Origin: Panacagrimonas sp052386745
GTDB lineage: Bacteria; Pseudomonadota; Gammaproteobacteria; Nevskiales; Nevskiaceae
DNA: 21,555 nucleotides
Direction: 5' to 3'
Assembly (NCBI GenBank): GCA_052386745.1
Contig: JBQTJW010000044.1
Location: forward strand, 1 to 21,555
Part shown: positions 1-6,140 of the stretch, one piece after another
Layout of the letters: the number at the start of each line of letters is the position of its first letter
How positions within the stretch are numbered: position 1 is the stretch's first letter
Notes under the pieces: model-generated
What the model was told of the DNA's origin: nothing
The model's database searches: none
The model's input: the letters and a program-made list of their open reading frames with translations, nothing else
Translations under genes and position numbers: made by a program

Positions 1-54
1 CTGGAACTCCACCAGCGACAGACCACGCTGAAATTGCACCCGGTTCATCGCCAT
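1..54 (-). CDS. IS1595-family transposase, N-terminal fragment cut by window edge
   Basis: Reading the minus strand from an ATG at 54 gives an uninterrupted 18-residue start, MAMNRVQFQRGLSLVEFQ, that runs off the window. IS1595-family (DDE) transposases commonly begin with this pattern (MAMNRxQFQxGLS followed by a segment leading to a zinc ribbon), so I assign it to that family from recall of its N-terminus. A strong ribosome binding site, GGAGGG, lies a few bases upstream on the minus strand (about 61-66). A perfect TATAAT hexamer also reads on the minus strand at about 89-94 and could serve as its promoter. The outer end of the element must lie between here and the start of the neighbouring cassette ORF, but I cannot recognise its terminal inverted repeat. 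Whether the element is intact cannot be seen. Confidence 0.7.
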   Translation of the reverse strand, partial: MAMNRVQFQRGLSLVEFQ

Positions 55-143
55 CGCCGTCCCTCCGTCAGCCACCTTCTGCCCACATTATAAAATGATC
101 CGGCTGAGGATTATTTCTAATCAGGAAGCAGAAAAAGACCAGT

Positions 144-569
144 TTGTTTACATGGTTAGTTGCTATCTTCATTGGCGGCCCAATCCTCATAGGCATATTC
201 GTAGGCGCCAGCCACGAGCCTCCGGCGCCAAAATCCGTCACTCCAGAAGCAGCAGCAGCTCAGAAAAAGCAGGATGCAGCCGTTCAACGCGCTGTTGCTG
301 GGGCGGTAATGCTCAAGAAGGCTATGCGAGACCCTGAGAGCTTCAAGCTCGAATCTGCTCTTGTCATTGATGGAAGTGGAGCTGTTTGTTACGGCTACAG
401 AGCAAAGAATGGCTTCGGCGGCGTCAATGCCGGACATGCTGTTCTGTCCTCGGATGGCAAGAAGTTCAAAACCGACGAAATGGATGGTTTCATAGCCCTC
501 TGGAACAAAGTGTGCGCTGATAAACGTGGAACAGAAACAGCCACAGCAATTAACTGGTTTGCCTTGTAG
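144..569 (+). CDS. Cassette-borne hypothetical protein with N-terminal membrane anchor
   Basis: A 141-residue protein of unknown function. One hydrophobic segment at residues 2-21 looks like a signal anchor and is followed by an Ala/Pro/Gln-rich linker (about 25-45). A compact soluble domain comes next with the readable core LKKAMRDPESFKLE, VCYGYRAKNGFGG and two cysteines. The gene is clearly AT-richer than the rest of the window and is followed after 11 bp by an attC site, so it is best read as an integron gene cassette. The start is uncertain. The frame is open back to a TGA at 105-107 and holds no ATG. TTG at 144 is the conventional choice, with AGGAAG at 123-128 rather far upstream. An ATC at 120-122, preceded by GAGG at 106-109, would give a more natural MRKQKKTS-like N-terminus. 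The IS1595 insertion just upstream may have removed the native start or promoter. Confidence 0.65.
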   Translation: MFTWLVAIFIGGPILIGIFVGASHEPPAPKSVTPEAAAAQKKQDAAVQRAVAGAVMLKKAMRDPESFKLESALVIDGSGAVCYGYRAKNGFGGVNAGHAVLSSDGKKFKTDEMDGFIALWNKVCADKRGTETATAINWFAL

Positions 570-579
570 TGGACGCCGC

Positions 580-646
580 TCCTAACAAGGCGTTGAAGCC
601 GACGTGGCCAGGAAGCCGGCCAAGCGGCTTAACTAGTGCGTGAGCC
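580..646 (+). repeat. Integron attC recombination site (R' end degenerate)
   Basis: The stretch has attC architecture in the order expected at the 3' end of a plus-strand cassette. R'' is TCCTAAC (580-586). L'' is GTTGAAGCCG (592-601). A short central arm pairs TGGCC (605-609) with GGCCA (618-622). L' is GCGGCTTAAC (624-633). L'' and L' are complementary except for one extra base in L'', the extrahelical base that gives attC sites their strand polarity. The terminal R' box, normally GTTRRRY, is instead GTGAGCC (640-646), so it matches only up to the cleavage position. The layout and sequence resemble attC sites of Xanthomonas chromosomal integrons. No integrase gene or second attC is visible in the window. 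Confidence 0.8.
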
Positions 647-2240
647 GGCGCAGGGTTTCGATCCGGTCGGCATCGCGCGCCAGCTTGTCGCGCCGCCAGC
701 GCGCGATGCGCGGGAAGCGCAAGGCCACGCCGGACTTGTGCCGCGGGCTGGCCTGGATGCCTTCGAAGGCGATCTCGAACACCTGCAGCGCCTGCACGCT
801 GCGCACCGGGCCGAACTTTTCGAGGGTGTGCGCGCGGATCCAGCGATCCATCTCGGTGAGCTCGGCGTCGGTGAGTCCGGAGTAAGCCTTGGCCACCGGC
901 ACCAGCGCGTCGCCGTCCCACACGGCAAGGGTGTAGTCGGTGTAGAGATTGGAGCGCCGGCCGTGCCCGGCCTGGGCGTAGACCAGGACCGTGTCCACGG
1001 TCAGGGCGCCGACCTTCCATTTCCACCACGTGCCGCGCTTGCGTCCGCCAAGGTAGGGGGAATCCAGGCGCTTGAGCATGAGGCCCTCGGTGCCGCCGTC
1101 GCGGGCGTGCTCGCGCAGCGTGGCCAGCGCGCTCCAGCCGTCCGCATCGACGGCCCCGGACAGGCGCAGAACCTTGCGCTCGCTCTCGGGCAGGCAGGCC
1201 AGCAGCTCTTGCAGCCTGGAGCGTCGCTCGTGCAGCGGTCGCGTGCGAAGGTCTTCACGCCCGTGTTCCAGCAGGTCGTAGGCCAGGAACACCACCGGCG
1301 CATCCGCCAGCAGCTTCTTCCCCACGGTCTTGCGGCCGATGCGTTTTTGCAGCGCGGCGAACGGCATGACACCGACCGCATTCCACGCCAGCACCTCGCC
1401 GTCCAGCACGGTGCCGTCGGGCAGCGCCGCGGCCGCGGTCTCGATCTCGGGGAAGCGCCCGTCCAGCAGTTCCTCGCCGCGCGACCATAGCCAGGTTCTC
1501 TGGTCGCGGCGGATCAGCTGGCCGCGGATGCCGTCCCACTTCCATTCGGCCAGAAAGTTTTCGCGCGGCCCCAGCGTTTCGGCGGGCGCTTCCAGCGGCG
1601 AGGCCAGGCAGAACGGGTACGGCTGCGACGGGTCGCGGGCGGTCTCGCCGGTCAGCATCAGCCGGACGAAGGCTTCGGCGGACGGGTTCCAGTCGCCCAT
1701 CAGGCGTGCCTGCACCACGCGCGTGTCCAGGCCGGCCGTGGCCGCCAGGGCGCGCGCCGCCAGGCCCGCGGACACGCCCACGCGCAGCGAGCCTGTCAGC
1801 AGCTTGTTGAACAGCAGGCAGGGCAGATACGGCAGTTCCCTCCAGCGTTGCAGGACGTAGCGCCGCTGCGCGGTCTCGTCGACATCGCGCAGGGCGAGCA
1901 GCTGGTGGACGCTGCGCGAAAGGCTCAGGTCCGCATCCGGGGCCTCCGGCCGGCGCGGGTGCACGGTATCCAGCACCAGGGCCAGCATTTCGCCGAGGTC
2001 GCCGACGTGGGCGTAGCTCTCTTCGATGACCGCGGGCGGCAGGCCGCTGAGTTCGATGATCAAGCCGCGCAGGCGCGTCGGCGCGATCAGGCGCTTGAGC
2101 CGGTTGCCGAGCAGGAAGTACAGGCCCCAGGCCGCGTCCTCTGCCGGCGCGTCGGCAAAGTAGAGCTGCATCAGCGCCACCTTGTCGGAGATGCCGCGGG
2201 TGTCGTCGAGCGCCGCGTACAGCGCGGCGAAGCGCTTCAC
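633..2240 (-). CDS. ATP-dependent DNA ligase of the ligase/exonuclease cluster
   Basis: A 535-residue ATP-dependent DNA ligase that seals nicks through an enzyme-adenylate intermediate. An alpha-helical DNA-binding domain covers about residues 1-200. The adenylation domain follows with motif I KWDGIR (catalytic Lys234), motif III LDGEV (279-283), motif IV EGLMLK (385-390) and motif V WWKWK (405-409). The OB-fold domain occupies the C-terminus and contains the late RFPRIARWRRDK signature. Length and layout match the bacterial ligases encoded beside an MBL-fold exonuclease and often an Lhr-like helicase, a presumed repair cluster. Its ATG overlaps the stop of the exonuclease gene by 4 bp, so the two are probably translationally coupled. 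At the 3' end the final codons and TAG stop fall inside the L'/R' part of an integron attC site. Confidence 0.93.
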   Translation of the reverse strand: MKRFAALYAALDDTRGISDKVALMQLYFADAPAEDAAWGLYFLLGNRLKRLIAPTRLRGLIIELSGLPPAVIEESYAHVGDLGEMLALVLDTVHPRRPEAPDADLSLSRSVHQLLALRDVDETAQRRYVLQRWRELPYLPCLLFNKLLTGSLRVGVSAGLAARALAATAGLDTRVVQARLMGDWNPSAEAFVRLMLTGETARDPSQPYPFCLASPLEAPAETLGPRENFLAEWKWDGIRGQLIRRDQRTWLWSRGEELLDGRFPEIETAAAALPDGTVLDGEVLAWNAVGVMPFAALQKRIGRKTVGKKLLADAPVVFLAYDLLEHGREDLRTRPLHERRSRLQELLACLPESERKVLRLSGAVDADGWSALATLREHARDGGTEGLMLKRLDSPYLGGRKRGTWWKWKVGALTVDTVLVYAQAGHGRRSNLYTDYTLAVWDGDALVPVAKAYSGLTDAELTEMDRWIRAHTLEKFGPVRSVQALQVFEIAFEGIQASPRHKSGVALRFPRIARWRRDKLARDADRIETLRRLTH

Positions 2241-3328
2241 GGCTCGGCGCCGGCTGCGGCCTCTTCGACCGAATCCAGGCCCTGGCGCGCTGCGGTTTCG
2301 GCTTCACGCCCGGTGTGCAGCGGCGCCGCGTCGATGCCGCGGGCGCGCAGGGTTTCGATCAGCGCGTCGGTGTTGCCGTGCATGGCCAGCACGCGGCGCG
2401 CGCCGGACTGTTCGATGCTGAGCAGCAGGCCGTTCCAGTCGGCGTGGTCCGACAGCACGAAGCCGCGGTCCCAGGCCTGGCGCCGGCGAGACCCGCGCAC
2501 GCGCATCCAGCCCGAGGCGAACGCAACCGAACAGGGCTTGAAGCGCTTGATCCAGGGCGTGCCGGCAGCGCCCGGCGGCGCCAGCAGCAGCTTGCCTTTC
2601 CAGTCGAAGAACCGCGGCTGGTTGCCCACCGGCTCGGTGGGCACCATGGCGATGCCGGCTTCGCGGTACAGCTTGACCAGGGGCGTCATGGCGCCGTGCA
2701 GGTACACGGTCTCCCCGGTGAGGCGAAGCAGTTCGGCCAGCACGCGCTGCGCCTTGCCCAGCGCGTAGCAGCACAGCACGGCGCACTCGCCGGCCGCCTT
2801 GCACGCCTGCCACCACTCGAAGATGTCGCGCGCCACCTCGGCCGGATCGGGCCAGCGGTACACCGGCAGGCCGAAGGTGGACTCGGTGATGAACACGTCG
2901 CAGGGCACCGGCTCGAACGGCGCGCAACTGGGGTCGGCGTCGCGCTTGTAGTCGCCCGACACCACCCATACCTGGCCACCGGCCTCGATGCGCACCTGCG
3001 ACGAACCCAGCACGTGCCCGGCCGGGTGCAGCGAGACGGTCGCGTCGCCCATCTGGAACCGCTGGCCATAGTCCACCGCGGTGATGCCGCCGGCATAGCC
3101 GACGCGGGCGCGCGTCAGCCCCAGCCCGGGCGTGGAGCACCAGTAGTGCTGCGAGCCGCTGCGCGCGTGGTCGGCGTGCGCGTGGGTGATGACGGCGCGC
3201 GCCACCGGGCGGCAAGGGTCGATGTGAAAATCGCCCGCGGCGCAGTACAGGCCCTGCTCGGTGGCCGTGACCAGGTCGGGTGCGGGCGCCGCGCCTGGGA
3301 GCGAAGGCGAAGCGTTTCTTCCGCTCAA
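2237..3328 (-). CDS. Ligase-associated DNA exonuclease, metallo-beta-lactamase fold
   Basis: A 363-residue protein of the MBL/beta-CASP superfamily, of the type paired with ATP-dependent ligases. Metal ligands are readable: HAHADH at 49-54, a His in HPAGHVLGSSQ (H105), Asp in SGDYKRD (D126) and Glu in ITESTFG (E149). Later SDHADW (293-298) and MHGN (316-319) supply the C-terminal histidines. The N-terminal YCAAGDFHIDPCRPV segment is typical of the group. The probable role is DNA end or 3' processing before ligation; this comes from family and neighbourhood, not from the sequence alone. The start codon overlaps the stop of the upstream methyltransferase by 3 bases, and its own stop overlaps the ligase start, so all three are likely made from one transcript. 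Confidence 0.9.
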   Translation of the reverse strand: MSGRNASPSLPGAAPAPDLVTATEQGLYCAAGDFHIDPCRPVARAVITHAHADHARSGSQHYWCSTPGLGLTRARVGYAGGITAVDYGQRFQMGDATVSLHPAGHVLGSSQVRIEAGGQVWVVSGDYKRDADPSCAPFEPVPCDVFITESTFGLPVYRWPDPAEVARDIFEWWQACKAAGECAVLCCYALGKAQRVLAELLRLTGETVYLHGAMTPLVKLYREAGIAMVPTEPVGNQPRFFDWKGKLLLAPPGAAGTPWIKRFKPCSVAFASGWMRVRGSRRRQAWDRGFVLSDHADWNGLLLSIEQSGARRVLAMHGNTDALIETLRARGIDAAPLHTGREAETAARQGLDSVEEAAAGAEP

Positions 3329-4047
3329 GCGATCAGCGGGGGCGCAGCGTCAAGGCCGTTGCCGGCCCAGCTCGCCATCAGCTCGTTGCGCTTCTTGGTG
3401 GGCTGGATGGCGTAGCCCAGGCGCGTGAGGAAATCACTGCACTGCTGACGGAGCAGGGCGCTGTGGACCGACACGAACAGGTCCGGCCGATGCGCGCGCA
3501 GGGTCTTTTCCGCACCCTGCAGGGCCATCAGCTCGGCGCCTTCCACATCCATCTTGATGAAGCGCGGCGGCGGCAGGCCCTGGTTGAGCACCTGGTCGTC
3601 GATGGACACCACGCGCATCACCCCGGCGGAGGACTCCACCATGCGCCCGCGCCCGGTGCCCTTGCCCAGGTCGAAGGCTATGGAGCCGGGCTTTTCGCCC
3701 ACGCAGGCATCGACGATCTGGATGTTGGCGATGCGGTTGGACCGCACGTGCCCGCGCAGGTAGCTCAGGTTCAGGTCCAGCGGCTCGAAGGCCACGATCC
3801 TGCCGCTGTCACCCACCACGCGCGCCGCCACCATGCTCAGGTAGCCCACGTGCGCGCCGATGTCGTACATGACCATGCCCGGCTTGAGCGCCGCGGTCAG
3901 GGTGGCGACGGCGGAGCGGTCGTAATCGCCGCGGATGAAGCGCATGCCGCAGTTCACGCCGATCCACATCCCCTTCAGCGGGCCGGACTGCACCGGGATG
4001 CGCATCCACGCCAGGTGCTTTTTGATCCAGTAGCGAAGCTTGCGCAT
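3325..4047 (-). CDS. FkbM-family SAM-dependent methyltransferase
   Basis: A 240-residue class I methyltransferase when started at the ATG at 4047. The SAM-binding glycine motif YDIGAHVGYL is at residues 61-70, the acidic end of strand beta-2 at FEPL (87-90, Glu88), and the FkbM-type signature FIKMDVEGAE at 163-172. The frame stays open upstream to a TTG at 4143 touching the rimO stop. Those 32 extra residues are poorly family-like, so I prefer the internal ATG, although its Shine-Dalgarno (GAGA) is weak. FkbM enzymes O-methylate sugars, polyketides or lipids; the substrate here cannot be told. It sits between rimO and the exonuclease/ligase pair and overlaps the exonuclease start, which is an odd functional mix for one operon. 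Confidence 0.88.
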   Translation of the reverse strand: MRKLRYWIKKHLAWMRIPVQSGPLKGMWIGVNCGMRFIRGDYDRSAVATLTAALKPGMVMYDIGAHVGYLSMVAARVVGDSGRIVAFEPLDLNLSYLRGHVRSNRIANIQIVDACVGEKPGSIAFDLGKGTGRGRMVESSAGVMRVVSIDDQVLNQGLPPPRFIKMDVEGAELMALQGAEKTLRAHRPDLFVSVHSALLRQQCSDFLTRLGYAIQPTKKRNELMASWAGNGLDAAPPLIA

Positions 4048-4139
4048 GACGTTCTCGGCTGGGGGAAGAGAGATGCCCGACAGTTCAGGCAGGATGAAAT
4101 GGGAAACGGGCGCCCCGCAGCAGCGGCGCGGGCCTGGGT

Positions 4140-5516
4140 TCAATCGTCCAGCACCTCGGCGTTCAGATCGTGCTCGTCGGCGCCGATCACCTCGGCCCGC
4201 ACGATCTGCCCGGGCTTGAGCGGGTTGATGCAGGACAGGTACACCTTGCCGTCGATCTCCGGCGCGTCGGCCCAGGAGCGGCCGGTGACCACGTGGTCCT
4301 CGCCGATCTCGTCCACCATCACCTCGATGGTCTGGCCTACCCTGGCCTTGAGCTTCTTCCTGCTGATCCTGGCCTGCGCTTTCATCAAGCGCTTGACCCG
4401 GTCCTGCTTGACGTCCTCGTCCACCGGGTCGGGCAGATCGTTGGCGCGCGCACCCTCCACCGGCGAGTAGGCGAAGCAGCCCACGCGGTCGAGCTGCGCG
4501 GCCTGCTGCCAGTCCAGCAGTTCCTGGAACTCGGCCTCGGTCTCACCGGGAAAGCCGGCGATGAAGGTGCTGCGCAGGGTGATGCCAGGGCAGATCTTGC
4601 GCCACGCGGCGATGCGTTCCAGCGTGTTCTCGGCGAAGGCCGGGCGCTTCATGCGCTTGAGCACCGAGGGGCTGCCGTGCTGGAACGGGATGTCCAGGTA
4701 CGGCAGCACCTTGCGCTCGGCCATCAGCGGGATGATCTCGTCCACGTGCGGGTACGGGTAGACGTAGTGCAGGCGCACCCACACGCCCAGCTCGCCCAGG
4801 CCGCGGCAGAGATCGAGCATGGAGGTGCGGTACTCGCGGTCGCGCCACTGGGCGGCGGCGTACTTGAGGTCCACGCCGTAGGCGCTGGTGTCCTGCGAGA
4901 TCACCAGCAGTTCCTTCACGCCGGCCTTCACCAGGCGCTCGGCTTCGCGCAGCACCTCGTCCACCGGCCGCGAATCGAGCTTGCCGCGCATGGAGGGGAT
5001 GATGCAGAAGCTGCACTTGTGGTTGCAGCCCTCGGAAATCTTCAGGTAGGCGTAGTGCTTGGGCGTGAGCTTGACGCCCTGCGCCGGCAGCAGGTCGAAG
5101 AAGGGCTCGTGCTTGGGCGGCACCGCGAGGTGCACGGCGTCCATCACCGCCTTGTAGTTCTGCGGGCCGCTGAGCGAGAGGATGTCGGGAAACTTCTCGC
5201 GCACCACGTGGCTCTTGGGCCCGGTGCCCAGGCAGCCGGTGACGATGACCTTGCCGTTCTCCGCCATGGCCTCGCCGATGGCGTCCAGCGATTCGGCCAC
5301 CGCCGAGTCGATGAAGCCGCAGGTGTTCACCACCACCACGTCGGCCTTGTCGTAGCTGCCCACGGTCTGGTAACCCTCGGCGCGCAGCTGGGTGAGGATG
5401 CGTTCCGAATCGACCAGGGCCTTGGGGCAGCCAAGCGAGACAAAGCCGACCTTCGGCGACTTGCGACGGCGCACGGGGGCGAGGGATTCAGGAGCGGACA
5501 TCGAATTCATCGTCAT
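4140..5516 (-). CDS. rimO: Ribosomal protein S12 methylthiotransferase RimO
   Basis: A 458-residue radical-SAM enzyme that beta-methylthiolates the conserved Asp of ribosomal protein S12. The N-terminal MTTase (UPF0004) domain carries three cluster cysteines, Cys30 (SLGCPK), Cys66 (NTCGF) and Cys95 (TGCLG). The radical-SAM domain has Cys164, Cys168 and Cys171 in GCNHKCSFC. A TRAM domain fills the last 70 residues. SLGCPKALVDSE and NTCGFIDSA separate RimO from MiaB. The N-terminus has three possible ATGs (5516, 5510, 5501) and no clear Shine-Dalgarno. A TACAAT hexamer on the minus strand at 5528-5533 would place transcription only a few bases before the first ATG, so a very short leader is possible. 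It is the first gene of the rimO-fkbM-exo-lig string. Confidence 0.96.
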   Translation of the reverse strand: MTMNSMSAPESLAPVRRRKSPKVGFVSLGCPKALVDSERILTQLRAEGYQTVGSYDKADVVVVNTCGFIDSAVAESLDAIGEAMAENGKVIVTGCLGTGPKSHVVREKFPDILSLSGPQNYKAVMDAVHLAVPPKHEPFFDLLPAQGVKLTPKHYAYLKISEGCNHKCSFCIIPSMRGKLDSRPVDEVLREAERLVKAGVKELLVISQDTSAYGVDLKYAAAQWRDREYRTSMLDLCRGLGELGVWVRLHYVYPYPHVDEIIPLMAERKVLPYLDIPFQHGSPSVLKRMKRPAFAENTLERIAAWRKICPGITLRSTFIAGFPGETEAEFQELLDWQQAAQLDRVGCFAYSPVEGARANDLPDPVDEDVKQDRVKRLMKAQARISRKKLKARVGQTIEVMVDEIGEDHVVTGRSWADAPEIDGKVYLSCINPLKPGQIVRAEVIGADEHDLNAEVLDD

Positions 5517-5812
5517 TGCAACGCGACATTGTAGGCGGTGGGCGTCGTCGAGCGTGCGTTACGCCCTTGCCCATGGACAGGAGCTGCTGCTTTTGCGAGT
5601 CCTGCAAGGGGTAATTAGGCATTTTGCAAGACTGGGCTCGCCATGATCGCGCTGCTTCCTGCGCGATCAGGCTCGGTTCGATGACCCGGCGTTTTGAGCG
5701 GTTTGAGCATTCGCGATCCGGATGAGGCATCGGTACGGAAGCGGGGGCACCTCAAAACCGGAGCGACGAAGGGACATTTGGACGCTGGCATGGTTCTCGC
5801 CTTCATGCATCC
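5517..5812. other. Hairpin-rich intergenic spacer, divergent from rimO
   Basis: No convincing gene is seen here. The stretch is less GC-rich than the genes around it and holds three nested or adjacent inverted repeats. AGTCCTGCA (5598-5606) pairs with TGCAAGACT (5625-5633) with one mismatch. TGATCGCGC (5644-5652) pairs perfectly with GCGCGATCA (5661-5669) across an 8-base loop. GTTTTGAG (5691-5698) pairs with CTCAAAAC (5751-5758). None is followed by a T-run on either strand, so they do not look like simple intrinsic terminators. Promoters for rimO (leftward) and for the rightward genes should lie in or near this spacer. Confidence 0.5.
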
Positions 5813-6010
5813 ATGAAAGCCATGACTTCTTCTGACCAGCCATTCAATCAGCCCATGATTGACCGCTCTGTTCTGCGTATCGCAGGTGCCCTGTTCGCCA
5901 CTGCCCTGTTGATCACCGCCATGATCGTTCTGGTTCCGGAGCAGCCGATGCACGCCATCGGTCAGGCGGGGCCGGCGGTTCAGGCGAGCGTCGGTCCTTC
6001 CGCTCCCTGA
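5813..6010 (+). CDS. Possible small single-pass membrane protein
   Basis: A 65-codon frame with no recognised family. If translated from its third methionine (ATG at 5855) it would give a 51-residue peptide with a basic start (MIDRSVLR), one clear transmembrane segment at about residues 8-27 (rich in Ala, Leu, Ile) and a short Pro/Ala/Gln-rich tail. None of the three in-frame ATGs (5813, 5822, 5855) has a good Shine-Dalgarno, and third-position GC is only moderately high compared with neighbouring genes. The hydrophobic segment is the main reason to list it. It could equally be a chance ORF. Confidence 0.35.
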   Translation: MKAMTSSDQPFNQPMIDRSVLRIAGALFATALLITAMIVLVPEQPMHAIGQAGPAVQASVGPSAP

Positions 6011-6082
6011 ACGGGGGTTATCGACCGACAAAGGATCGCGTCGGGTTTCGCTGCCCCAGAGACTGCGCGTATCTCCAGCAGT

Positions 6083-6130
6083 TCTAGCAACAAGGGCGCG
6101 CTAGAGTAGACGTTGGCAATTTTCCAACGT
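6083..6130. promoter_or_regulatory. Two inverted repeats immediately upstream of the M61 peptidase start
   Basis: TCTAGC (6083-6088) and GCTAGA (6100-6105) form a perfect 6-bp inverted repeat. ACGTTGG (6110-6116) and CCAACGT (6124-6130) form a perfect 7-bp repeat around a 7-base AT-rich loop. The second ends 10 bases before the GTG start, and the short interval has no Shine-Dalgarno. They could be operators or a leader hairpin controlling the peptidase gene; the sequence cannot decide between these. Confidence 0.35.
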
Positions 6131-6140
6131 TCGACTCGCC

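Noticed and set aside
95..337. 80-codon ORF starting with the only ATG near the cassette start
   Set aside because: It becomes Arg/Ser/Cys-rich and overlaps the better-supported cassette frame, which has a membrane anchor and a compact domain.
5644..5669. Perfect 9-bp hairpin considered as an intrinsic terminator
   Set aside because: No T-run follows on either strand, and it lies between divergent genes where a terminator is not expected.
5488..5730. 80-codon minus-strand ORF overlapping the rimO start
   Set aside because: No motif, no ribosome site, and it runs through two inverted repeats in the spacer.
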